Shown piece after piece: positions 46,992-54,535 of a DNA stretch of 64,000 nucleotides. The stretch spans positions 1-64,000 of the forward strand of contig JAFMVD010000027.1 of assembly GCA_025499625.1 (NCBI GenBank). The letters are read 5' to 3'. The position numbers were made by a program, and so were the translations under genes. This DNA is from Carboxylicivirga fragile (GTDB lineage Bacteria; Bacteroidota; Bacteroidia; Bacteroidales; Marinilabiliaceae). Position 1 is the stretch's first letter; the number at the start of each line of letters is the position of its first letter. The notes under the pieces were generated by a model. It was not told the origin of the DNA. It did no database searches and worked only from the letters and a program-made list of their open reading frames with translations.

Positions 46992-48851
46992 ATGAGTCAG
47001 TTAATAGTAAGTGATAAGGATAAGTGTAACCTAAGTTATACCTGTGTTAGGGTTTGTCCCGCTAAAGCCATTAAAATAGCGGATAAGCATGCTCAGATAT
47101 TGCCAGACAGATGTATTGGATGTGGGCATTGTGTAACTATGTGTTCGCAAGAAGCAATTAGCTTTAGGGATGAGAAGACGCAAGTGTTGGAGTTAATCAA
47201 ATCTGAAGATAAAGTTGCAGTTATTTGTGATCCAGCTATATCTGGCGAATTTACTGATGTTACTGATTATCGAAAGTTTGTAGCGATGATCAGAGAGTTA
47301 GGTTTTGATTATGTAACTGAAATGTCCTTTGCAGTTGATTTAATTGCTTATCGTTATGAGAATTTGGTTGAAAACTTTCAAGGTAAGCATTTTATTACCA
47401 CCAAATGTCCGGCAGTTGTTAAGTACATTGAGAGACACGAGCCGGATTTAGTTGAGAATTTAGCGACTATTGTTCCGCCATATATTGCAATGGCAAAAGT
47501 GGTTAAGAAAAGATATGGAACAGACACTAAGGTTGTGTATTTAACTGCCTGTACTGCTTCTAAGGATGATGCAAAGCGTTTCTATGGTAGCGATGGTCAG
47601 GTTGATTCTGTTATAACATTTCTGGAATTACGAGAGCTATTTGCCATGAAACGTATATCTGAAAATACGGTTGAATATAGTGAGTTTGATCCTCCGTTGG
47701 GGCGTAAAGGCGGTTTATTTCCAATTGCTCATGGCCTATTTCAGGCAGTCGATATTAATCAGGGCTTGTTAGAAGGTAATATCTTAATAACAGAAGGGCG
47801 AACTAATTTTTTACAGTCTATTCGAGAATTTAAAGCGGAGAAAGAGCTGAAGCAACACCTTGATCTGTTTTATTGCAAAGGTTGTATCATGGGGCCTGGT
47901 ATGTCGAGTGGAGGTAAGAAGTTTACAAGACGATCGCAGGTAATTAAATATGTAAATAAACGCATGAAAGACATTGATGTTTATCAATGGAGACTTGATG
48001 TGGAAGAATTTAAAAACCTTGATTTAACTCGAAATTTTCGTTCGGTTGATTTACGATTGGTTAATCCAGAAGATGAGGCTGTTGATAAGGTTTTGGAAGA
48101 CATGGGAAAGAAGAAGCGTGAAGATCAGTTAGGATGTGGTGCGTGTGGTTATCCTACGTGTCGCGAATTTGCTGTTGCTCACCTTCAAGGTTTAACGGAT
48201 TACGAGCAATGTTATACCTATTCTTTAAAAACGCTTCGTAGTTATGTGAAGAAGGTTAATGCGTCCAATGAAAAATATAGGGTTACCCAAGATGCTTTAT
48301 TAAAAAGTGAAGAGAAAGCACGGCTGGAGGAGCGAGCTGCTCGTGCTGCTTCTGAAACTACTACTTCAATGCTCAATAAATTAAGGGCAGGAGTGGTGAT
48401 TGTGGATGCTAAGTTGGATGTGATCGAAGCCAACGCTAAGTTTATTGAAATGTTAGGAGACGATGCAAGTGAAATTGCTGAATTGGTGCCTGGTTTAAAG
48501 GGTGCTAAATTGAGTACCTTGGTTGATTTTCATAAAGTATTCACAACCGTATTGCAATCGGGGCAAGATGTGTTGGATAGAGACGTTGCATTTAAAAATT
48601 CAATTTTTAATGTTTCGGTTTTTACCATTAAGAAGAATGGAATAGTTGGTGGTATTATTCGCGATTTAGTAACACCAGAGGTTAGAAAGGAAGAGGTAAT
48701 AAAGCGTGCGCGTGACGTGATTAAAGAAAATCTACAAACTGTGCAGCAAATAGCATTCTTGCTTGGCGAGAGTGCTTCCAAGACTGAAAAGACCCTAAAT
48801 AGTATAATTGAAGCTCAAAAATTAGGCGATTCAAATGAATCAGGACAATAG
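46992..48851 (+). CDS. hydS: Sensory [FeFe]-hydrogenase-like protein with PAS domain (HydS)
   Basis: A 619-residue protein. An N-terminal two-cluster ferredoxin (about 10-60) has its second Cys replaced: DKCNLSYTCVRVCP lacks the second ligand, whereas DRCIGCGHCVTMC is normal. The hydrogenase large-subunit domain (about 75-330) has degenerate motifs: L1 TKCPAVV, L2 ACTASKDDA, L3 YCKGCIMGPGM. A Fes-type [4Fe-4S] (LGCGACGYPTC) follows near 380, then a helix and a PAS domain near 460-570. This order is that of group C HydS proteins proposed to sense H2 or redox state. Its stop overlaps the next gene's start by 17 nt, showing coupling to the phosphatase. Confidence 0.88.
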   Translation: MSQLIVSDKDKCNLSYTCVRVCPAKAIKIADKHAQILPDRCIGCGHCVTMCSQEAISFRDEKTQVLELIKSEDKVAVICDPAISGEFTDVTDYRKFVAMIRELGFDYVTEMSFAVDLIAYRYENLVENFQGKHFITTKCPAVVKYIERHEPDLVENLATIVPPYIAMAKVVKKRYGTDTKVVYLTACTASKDDAKRFYGSDGQVDSVITFLELRELFAMKRISENTVEYSEFDPPLGRKGGLFPIAHGLFQAVDINQGLLEGNILITEGRTNFLQSIREFKAEKELKQHLDLFYCKGCIMGPGMSSGGKKFTRRSQVIKYVNKRMKDIDVYQWRLDVEEFKNLDLTRNFRSVDLRLVNPEDEAVDKVLEDMGKKKREDQLGCGACGYPTCREFAVAHLQGLTDYEQCYTYSLKTLRSYVKKVNASNEKYRVTQDALLKSEEKARLEERAARAASETTTSMLNKLRAGVVIVDAKLDVIEANAKFIEMLGDDASEIAELVPGLKGAKLSTLVDFHKVFTTVLQSGQDVLDRDVAFKNSIFNVSVFTIKKNGIVGGIIRDLVTPEVRKEEVIKRARDVIKENLQTVQQIAFLLGESASKTEKTLNSIIEAQKLGDSNESGQ

Positions 48852-50025
48852 GTTCTATATCGATATCGAGTGTCGTCAAAATAACCATGTTGGTGAGTTG
48901 ATTTGTGGCGATGTATTCCTCTCTAAGCGTATTAAGGAGGAAGGACGAACTATTGCTGTATTGTCTGATGGAATGGGCAGTGGAGTTAAGGCTAATGTGC
49001 TTGCTACGCTTACTGCATCCATGGCAATGAACTTTACGGTTGAGCATCGGGAAGTGCGTAAAACTGCTGAAATTATCATGAATACATTACCTGTGTGTAG
49101 TGTTCGCAAGGTGAGCTATAGCACTTTTACAATTATCGATATTGATGATGATGGAACGACTACCATTGTGGAGTATGATAATCCGCAATGCATAGTCATG
49201 CGTGGAGCAAAAATGTTTGATCCAAAATGGTCTTACATTGAGTTGCAGAGTGAACAAAATAAGGGTAAAAAAATAAGAACTTGTAAGTTTAAAGCACAGC
49301 GAGAAGACAGAGTTTTTTTCTGGTCTGATGGTATTGTGCAGTCCGGTATGGGGTCAAGAGCATTTCCATTTGGATGGGGAGAAGAAGCTGTTGGGGAATA
49401 TGTCAAGAAAATAGTTAATTATACGCCTTTTGCATCTGCCATAAAGATTGCTAATAAGGTTGTAAATATGGCGATGTTGCACGATGGTGACAAACCAAAG
49501 GATGATTCTTCGTGTGGGGTAATTTATTTCAGAGAGCCTCGTAAATTACTGCTCATATCCGGCCCTCCATTTGAAGATGAAAGCGATTTTAAATTTTCTT
49601 TAAAAGTACAACATTATAAGGGCAAAAAAATTATTGCCGGAGGAACAACTGCCGAGGTTATTGCCCGTGAATTAGCACTTAAATTTGATGCTGGACTAGA
49701 GTCTGATGATCCGGATTTACCACCGGTTTCCTTTATGCAGGGAATTGATTTGGTAACCGAAGGTATTTTAACGCTTGGAAAAGTTGCGACACTGTTAGAG
49801 CAGTATAATAATGAGACAAGGTTGGGTCGAGGGCCTGCTGATCAGATAATTAAGATGTTGCTCGAGAGTGATAAAATCCATGTTTTAAATGGAACGAGAA
49901 TTAATGTAGCTCATCAAGATCCAAACTTACCTGTAGAGCTTGAAATTAGGCGTACTGTAGTGAAACGCATCGTCAAATTATTGGAAGAAAAATTCCTGAA
50001 AGAAGTGAATATTGAATACATGTAA
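48835..50025 (+). CDS. SpoIIE/PP2C-type serine phosphatase
   Basis: A 396-residue soluble PP2C. Metal-binding Asp motifs appear as VLSDGMGSGVKAN (near residue 44) and DDSSCGVIYF (near 222), the SpoIIE family pattern. The C-terminal 160 residues (from about 235, starting LLLISGPPFEDESDF) form an extra domain I do not recognise. It starts inside the end of the HydS-like gene, so it is very likely its output partner: a change in the PAS/H-domain would switch phosphatase activity. A candidate substrate is a protein phosphorylated by the RsbW-like ATPase downstream. Confidence 0.9.
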   Translation: MNQDNRFYIDIECRQNNHVGELICGDVFLSKRIKEEGRTIAVLSDGMGSGVKANVLATLTASMAMNFTVEHREVRKTAEIIMNTLPVCSVRKVSYSTFTIIDIDDDGTTTIVEYDNPQCIVMRGAKMFDPKWSYIELQSEQNKGKKIRTCKFKAQREDRVFFWSDGIVQSGMGSRAFPFGWGEEAVGEYVKKIVNYTPFASAIKIANKVVNMAMLHDGDKPKDDSSCGVIYFREPRKLLLISGPPFEDESDFKFSLKVQHYKGKKIIAGGTTAEVIARELALKFDAGLESDDPDLPPVSFMQGIDLVTEGILTLGKVATLLEQYNNETRLGRGPADQIIKMLLESDKIHVLNGTRINVAHQDPNLPVELEIRRTVVKRIVKLLEEKFLKEVNIEYM

Positions 50026-50132
50026 AATGTTAGTTTATTCACTGATAAAAATCATAAACCTTGTCTGCTTTTAAATTATCGCTAATGTCTGTTTAAATCT
50101 TAGATTTTGAAATCAATTCGACCTTGATTGTC

Positions 50133-50162
50133 GTTGATTTGATGCAATTTAATTTAGATTTG
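50133..50162 (+). promoter_or_regulatory. Possible internal promoter in the hyd cluster
   Basis: TAGATTTG at 50155-50162 matches the -7 consensus and GTTG at 50133-50136 is the -33 candidate, with an 18-nt spacer (slightly short). It lies in the only large gap (273 bp) of the cluster and could drive the genes from the first DRTGG gene to hydC2 separately. Confidence 0.5.
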
Positions 50163-50298
50163 ATATGGATTATCGAAAATGGACTTCTTCATTTTTTTTT
50201 TTGATATTAATAGTATTCATTTGTCCTGTCAATCGGGAAAATTTTCTTTAATGGTTGGATTTATTTTAGCCATTTCATGAAAAAAACAGATGTTGCTA

Positions 50299-50643
50299 AT
50301 GAAGATACGAGAAATAGCAGAAATTTTAGATGCACGAGTAGTTTGTGGCGAGGAATCCATTGATAGAGATATTAATTGTGGATTTGCGAGTGATTTGATG
50401 AGCGATGTATTGACATTGGATTCAGAGCACTTGGCATTAATTACGGGTTTGGCGAATATGCAAGTGGTTAGAACTGCAGAAATGGCTGATGTAAATTGCA
50501 TTGTGTTTGTTCGCAATAAAATTGTGAGCCCTGAAATGCGAGAAGTAGCTGCAGAGAATGATATGGTATTATTAGAGTGTAAGTACTCGATGTTTAATAC
50601 CATAGGAATGTTATTTCAGGCCGGATTACAGCCTGTTTATTGA
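50299..50643 (+). CDS. DRTGG-domain protein 1
   Basis: A 115-residue single-domain protein starting MKIREIAEILDARVVCG, with the DRTGG-like fold (CGFASDLMSDVLTL, then VNCIVFVRNK and AAENDMVLLECKYSMFNTIGML). DRTGG domains occur in phosphotransacetylase and CBS/DHH-type proteins and may bind a nucleotide, but the function is unproven. ATGs at 50290 and 50299 are both possible; the second aligns with the paralogue at 52451. Located between the phosphatase and the RsbW-like gene, a neighbourhood recurring in hydrogenase clusters. Confidence 0.8.
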   Translation: MKIREIAEILDARVVCGEESIDRDINCGFASDLMSDVLTLDSEHLALITGLANMQVVRTAEMADVNCIVFVRNKIVSPEMREVAAENDMVLLECKYSMFNTIGMLFQAGLQPVY

Positions 50644-50656
50644 TCTAATTATTTGT

Positions 50657-51073
50657 ATGGAGTTTAACTACGAAGTTGAAGGCGGCAATTTTGCAAAAGC
50701 GGGAAACGCAGCCAGCAGTGTTAAAAAAGTGCTAAAGCAGCTTAATGTTGATCCTAAGGTGATCAAACGTGTGGTTGTGGCTTTATACGAAGGCGAAGTG
50801 AATGTGGTGGCACATGCTTATAAAGGCAATATCATGGTGGATATTGACACTGCTCGTATTTTTATTCGAATTCAAGACGAAGGGCCAGGTATTCCTGATA
50901 TTGACTTGGCTATGACTGTTGGTTATTCAACAGCTTCGGCTATGGTTCGGGAAATGGGATTTGGAGCAGGTATGGGCTTACCAAATATGAAACGAAATGC
51001 AGATTCTTTAAAATTATCAAGTAAGGTTGGTGAAGGAACAATTGTAGAACTCACAACTAACTTGTCAAAATAA
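50657..51073 (+). CDS. RsbW-like GHKL ATPase / serine kinase
   Basis: A 138-residue anti-sigma-factor-type ATPase. N-box residues in YEGEVNVVAHAYKG (Glu, Asn, His), G1 box DEGPGIPD, and G2 GMGLPNMKR are present. Such proteins phosphorylate a STAS-domain antagonist or bind a sigma factor. No STAS or sigma gene is in the window, so the partner is encoded elsewhere or is a new type. Together with the SpoIIE-type phosphatase it forms a classic kinase/phosphatase switch pair, here dedicated to hydrogenase control by location. Confidence 0.88.
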   Translation: MEFNYEVEGGNFAKAGNAASSVKKVLKQLNVDPKVIKRVVVALYEGEVNVVAHAYKGNIMVDIDTARIFIRIQDEGPGIPDIDLAMTVGYSTASAMVREMGFGAGMGLPNMKRNADSLKLSSKVGEGTIVELTTNLSK

Positions 51074-51084
51074 GGATATTAGAT

Positions 51085-52464
51085 ATGCGTAAACAACACT
51101 TTTATCATGCATTAAAAGTAGATGAGCAACTATGCTTTGGTTGTACGCATTGTATGAATGTCTGTCCGACTGATGCCATTCGTATTCGTGATGGCATTGC
51201 ATCTATCCATCGAAATTTATGTGTTGATTGTGGCGAATGTATGAAGGTTTGTCCGGTTGAAGCTATTTTTGTGGAACAGGATGATTTTCAGAATATATTT
51301 GATTACAAGTATCGAGTGGCTGTTTTACCTTCAGTATTTATTGGTCAGTTTTCGAAGCAAATAAGTGAAGGTGAGATAATCGACGTATTAAAAGGTTTAG
51401 GTTTTACACACGTTGTGCCTGCCGAAGCAACCGTTGATAGCTTAAATGAAGCCATGTTGGAGGTTCATAACGCCGATCATGAGAAACCACTGATTAGTTC
51501 CTTTTGTCCATCAATCGTGCGCTTGATTCAAGTTAAGTTTCCGGGACTTGTAAATAATATAATAGCAACAAAACCACCAATTGACAGTACTGCTATCTAC
51601 TATCGTAAGTTACTTTTAGATGAAGGTAAGAAGGCTGAAGATATTGGTATTTTTTATGTTACGCCTTGCGCATCAAAAATTGCAACGGTGAAAGATCCTG
51701 TTGGTGAATCCACATCATTTGTTGATGGGGTCATTAATATGGATTTTTTATATAATAAAGTATACCACGTGCTTAAAACACGTGGCGAAGAATATACTCA
51801 GAAAGACGAAAATGTACCATATATATCACCTAAAGGTTTAAAGTGGAGCCTTACAGATGGAGAATCAGATCACATGAAAGGCCGTTGTTTGGCCATTGAT
51901 GAGATTCATAATGTTATTTCTTTTCTTGAGAAAGTTGAGAACGATGAGGTCATTAATGTAGATTTTCTCGAACTACGTGCATGCGATCAAAGCTGTGCAG
52001 GTGGAGTGCTTTTAACTGAGAATCGATTTTTAACGGTAGAACGTTTGAAAACAAGAGCTGAACGCCTTGAGAAAACGAAGGATTATTATACTGAGATTAC
52101 ACCAGTTCATAAAGAATTTATCAAGGATACTTTACAGTTAGGTAAAATTGAGCCTCGTTCGGTAATGAGCCTTGATGAAGATATGGGAACAGCTCTAAAG
52201 AAAATGGAGCGGGTTCGTCGCATAATGTGTTATTTGCCAGGTATTGATTGCGGAGCCTGTGGAGCACCCAATTGTGAAAGCCTGGCACGAGACATTGTTA
52301 TGAAGGATGCACATTTATCTAATTGTGTATTTCTGCAGCGCATGATGGAAAAAACAAAGAAATTAGATCCGATGCACTCCATAAGAATTATTGAAAAAAC
52401 ATGGGGTAAGGATCGTTTGGATAAGGATTGTAAAAAAAAGGGAGCAAAGAATGAAAGTTTGTGA
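51085..52464 (+). CDS. Second HydS-like [FeFe]-hydrogenase-domain protein, no PAS
   Basis: A 459-residue protein with an N-terminal double [4Fe-4S] ferredoxin (CFGCTHCMNVCP and CVDCGECMKVCP, both complete), a hydrogenase large-subunit domain (about 75-320) and a C-terminal Fes domain (IDCGACGAPNC, near 388). H-cluster Cys candidates persist: FCPSIV (L1), TPCASK (L2, with the Lys kept) and ACDQSC (L3, C-x3-C). No catalytic TSCCPGW. It is distinct from the PAS-bearing HydS and from HydA1/2, so it may be a second sensor or a redox relay. It overlaps the next gene's start by 14 nt. Confidence 0.85.
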   Translation: MRKQHFYHALKVDEQLCFGCTHCMNVCPTDAIRIRDGIASIHRNLCVDCGECMKVCPVEAIFVEQDDFQNIFDYKYRVAVLPSVFIGQFSKQISEGEIIDVLKGLGFTHVVPAEATVDSLNEAMLEVHNADHEKPLISSFCPSIVRLIQVKFPGLVNNIIATKPPIDSTAIYYRKLLLDEGKKAEDIGIFYVTPCASKIATVKDPVGESTSFVDGVINMDFLYNKVYHVLKTRGEEYTQKDENVPYISPKGLKWSLTDGESDHMKGRCLAIDEIHNVISFLEKVENDEVINVDFLELRACDQSCAGGVLLTENRFLTVERLKTRAERLEKTKDYYTEITPVHKEFIKDTLQLGKIEPRSVMSLDEDMGTALKKMERVRRIMCYLPGIDCGACGAPNCESLARDIVMKDAHLSNCVFLQRMMEKTKKLDPMHSIRIIEKTWGKDRLDKDCKKKGAKNESL

Positions 52465-52783
52465 TATAGTAGAAAAGCTGAATTTGAAAGTAATTGGTGG
52501 TTCCGAAGGATTGCAGAATGAGGTAGTTGGTGGTTATACATCAGACTTGTTAAGTGATGTAATGGGAAATGCCAATGAAGGGCAAGTTTGGATAACGCTC
52601 CAAACACATCGTAATGTAATGGCAGTTGCTTCGCTAAAGGATGTTGCAGCGGTGATTATAGTAAAAGGCTTAGAAGCGGAGGAAAGCACCATTAGTCAAA
52701 GTAATGATGAAGGGATTCCTTTGTTAAGCTCAGATTTGGAAACGTTTGAATTATCGGGGCAGCTATACGAGTTGTTGCAGTAA
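52451..52783 (+). CDS. DRTGG-domain protein 2
   Basis: A 110-residue paralogue of the protein at 50299-50643: MKVCDIVEKLNLKVIGG, then GGYTSDLLSDVMGNANEG, AAVIIVKGLEAEE and IPLLSSDLETFELSGQLYEL. An in-frame longer start at 52391 runs into the previous gene; the ATG at 52451 has a GGAG sequence 7-10 nt upstream and aligns with the paralogue. The two DRTGG genes flank the RsbW-like and HydS2 genes. Function unknown; a ligand-binding regulatory subunit is a guess. Confidence 0.8.
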   Translation: MKVCDIVEKLNLKVIGGSEGLQNEVVGGYTSDLLSDVMGNANEGQVWITLQTHRNVMAVASLKDVAAVIIVKGLEAEESTISQSNDEGIPLLSSDLETFELSGQLYELLQ

Positions 52784-52786
52784 GGT

Positions 52787-53530
52787 ATGAAATTATTTAA
52801 AGCTGATTTCCATATTCATACGGTTTTATCGCCATGCGGAAGTTTGGAGATGAGTCCGCTTGGAATAATTGAATCAGCAGTAAAACAAGGATTAGATATT
52901 ATTGGTATTACCGATCATAACACAACACATCAGTGTAAAGAGGTAGTGCTGGTTGGAGAAAAAAAAGGAATAACGGTATTGTGTGGAGCCGAGGTAACTA
53001 CACGTGAAGAAGTACATTGTTTAACGTTCTTTGAAAATTTTGAAAAACTTGAAGCTTTCCAGAAGTATCTGGATGAGCATTTACCAAATGTGCCGAATGA
53101 TGTGGATCATTTTGGACATCAGGTATGGGTGAATGAAGAAGAGGAGATTCTGGGACAAGAAGATCGCTTATTAATTAGTGCCATTGACCAATCGATTGAG
53201 GAGGTAGAACGTAAAGTTAAATCTTTAGATGGTTTATTTATTCCAGCTCACGTTGATAAACTTCGCAATAGTTTGTACAGTCAACTCGGATTTATGCCAT
53301 TTGATTTACAGCCTGACGCCATAGGGATGAGTCCCAATGCTAAAATCGACAAGGAATTGGAAAAGCATCCTGAACTAAATAAGTTGCAATTAATTAGAAG
53401 TTCTGATGCACATCAGCCAGACCTCATAGGTTCGCACTATACTGTTTTAGAGTTAGAAAAGGCCAGTTTCGAAGAAGTGAAAATGGCTTTGCACAAGTTG
53501 AATGGAAGAAACGTAAAACGCTTAGTTTAA
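52787..53530 (+). CDS. PHP-domain phosphoesterase
   Basis: A 247-residue metal-dependent phosphoesterase with every PHP motif: DFHIHT (motif I, His-x-His near residue 6), GITDHN (motif II), a His in EEVHCLTFF, HVD (motif III) and SSDAH (motif IV). Related PHP proteins remove nucleotide 3'-phosphates or act as trehalose or polyphosphate phosphatases, so the target could be a small signalling nucleotide. It starts 3 bp after DRTGG2 and precedes a GHKL ATPase by 10 bp, clearly part of the hydrogenase unit. Confidence 0.85.
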   Translation: MKLFKADFHIHTVLSPCGSLEMSPLGIIESAVKQGLDIIGITDHNTTHQCKEVVLVGEKKGITVLCGAEVTTREEVHCLTFFENFEKLEAFQKYLDEHLPNVPNDVDHFGHQVWVNEEEEILGQEDRLLISAIDQSIEEVERKVKSLDGLFIPAHVDKLRNSLYSQLGFMPFDLQPDAIGMSPNAKIDKELEKHPELNKLQLIRSSDAHQPDLIGSHYTVLELEKASFEEVKMALHKLNGRNVKRLV

Positions 53531-53540
53531 AAGTAGGTAG

Positions 53541-54083
53541 ATGAAGGATTTGTCGATGCATATAACTGATATTGTTCAGAACTCGGTAAGAGCAAAAGCG
53601 AAATTGGTTGAACTCATTATAAATGAAACTGGCGATCAACTCAGTTTTACCTTTGTGGATGATGGTTGCGGCATGGATGAGGAAACGGTTAAGAAAGTAA
53701 GCGATCCGTTTTACACTTCACGAACAACCCGTAAGGTTGGTTTGGGAATCCCTTTATTTACTCAAAGTGCAGAGCAAACAGGAGGCGAATTGAAGATTAG
53801 TTCCACTATTGGTAAAGGAACCACTGTTGAGGTGAGGCTAGGATTAAATCACATCGATCGACCACCCATGGGTGATTTACCTTCAACAGTAGCCATGCTT
53901 ATTACGGGTAATCCTGAAACGGAAATGATTTTCACCTATAATAAGGAGGAAGAGAAGTTTGTATTGGATAGTCGAGAAGTGAAGGAGATATTGGGAGATG
54001 TAGATATCCGTTTACCGCAGGTAACAAGTTTTTTGAAAGAAATGATTGCTGAGAATTTAAAAGAATTGAATACAACTATATAA
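53541..54083 (+). CDS. Second GHKL ATPase in the hydrogenase cluster
   Basis: A 180-residue protein with a histidine-kinase-type ATPase domain only: N-box in MHITDIVQNSVRAKAKLV, G1 DDGCGMDEET, and G2 RKVGLGIPLFTQSAEQTGG. There is no dimerisation/phospho-acceptor domain, sensor or membrane segment. The C-terminal 60 residues are an unrecognised extension. It may phosphorylate a protein directly or act with an external partner. Lies between the PHP gene and the HndB-like gene, with 10-33-bp gaps. Confidence 0.85.
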   Translation: MKDLSMHITDIVQNSVRAKAKLVELIINETGDQLSFTFVDDGCGMDEETVKKVSDPFYTSRTTRKVGLGIPLFTQSAEQTGGELKISSTIGKGTTVEVRLGLNHIDRPPMGDLPSTVAMLITGNPETEMIFTYNKEEEKFVLDSREVKEILGDVDIRLPQVTSFLKEMIAENLKELNTTI

Positions 54084-54115
54084 AACGAATGTGTAATTAA
54101 TAATAACCAATTGCT

Positions 54116-54523
54116 ATGTCTAAAGTTAAATCACTAGCTGATCTTCGTAAAATGAAGGATGAGCTGCAGAGTAAAGTTCATCTGCGGGAACAAAGTGACA
54201 ACCCGGAGAAATTAGTTCAAGTAAAAGTATCTATGGCTACCTGTGGTATTGCTTCCGGAGCTAAAGAGATTATGAACTATATGATTGATGAGATGGATAA
54301 CCAAGCCATCGAAGCGCTTGTTACTCAAACTGGGTGTATGGGTTTTTGCCATGCAGAACCAACTATTGAAGTGACTTTGCCTAATAATGCACCAATTGTT
54401 TATGGCCATGTTGATCAAAAGAGGGCTGAAGAAATAATCAATAAGTACATTATCAGAGGAGAACTGGTTGATGGTATCATACCAGTGAATTACGAGACTG
54501 TTAAAGAAAACAAGAACGACTAG
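54116..54523 (+). CDS. HndB-like [2Fe-2S]-domain protein
   Basis: A 135-residue protein of the HndB type found next to NAD(P)-linked [FeFe] hydrogenases. The cluster region reads MATCGIASGAKE and GCMGFC: three Cys are visible, and the position of the second Cys in the C-x4-C pair is Gly. It may hold an unusual cluster or be a structural subunit. Encoded 12 bp before hydB2 and 32 bp after the GHKL ATPase, so it belongs with the catalytic module. Confidence 0.82.
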   Translation: MSKVKSLADLRKMKDELQSKVHLREQSDNPEKLVQVKVSMATCGIASGAKEIMNYMIDEMDNQAIEALVTQTGCMGFCHAEPTIEVTLPNNAPIVYGHVDQKRAEEIINKYIIRGELVDGIIPVNYETVKENKND

Positions 54524-54535
54524 TATTTTAACACT

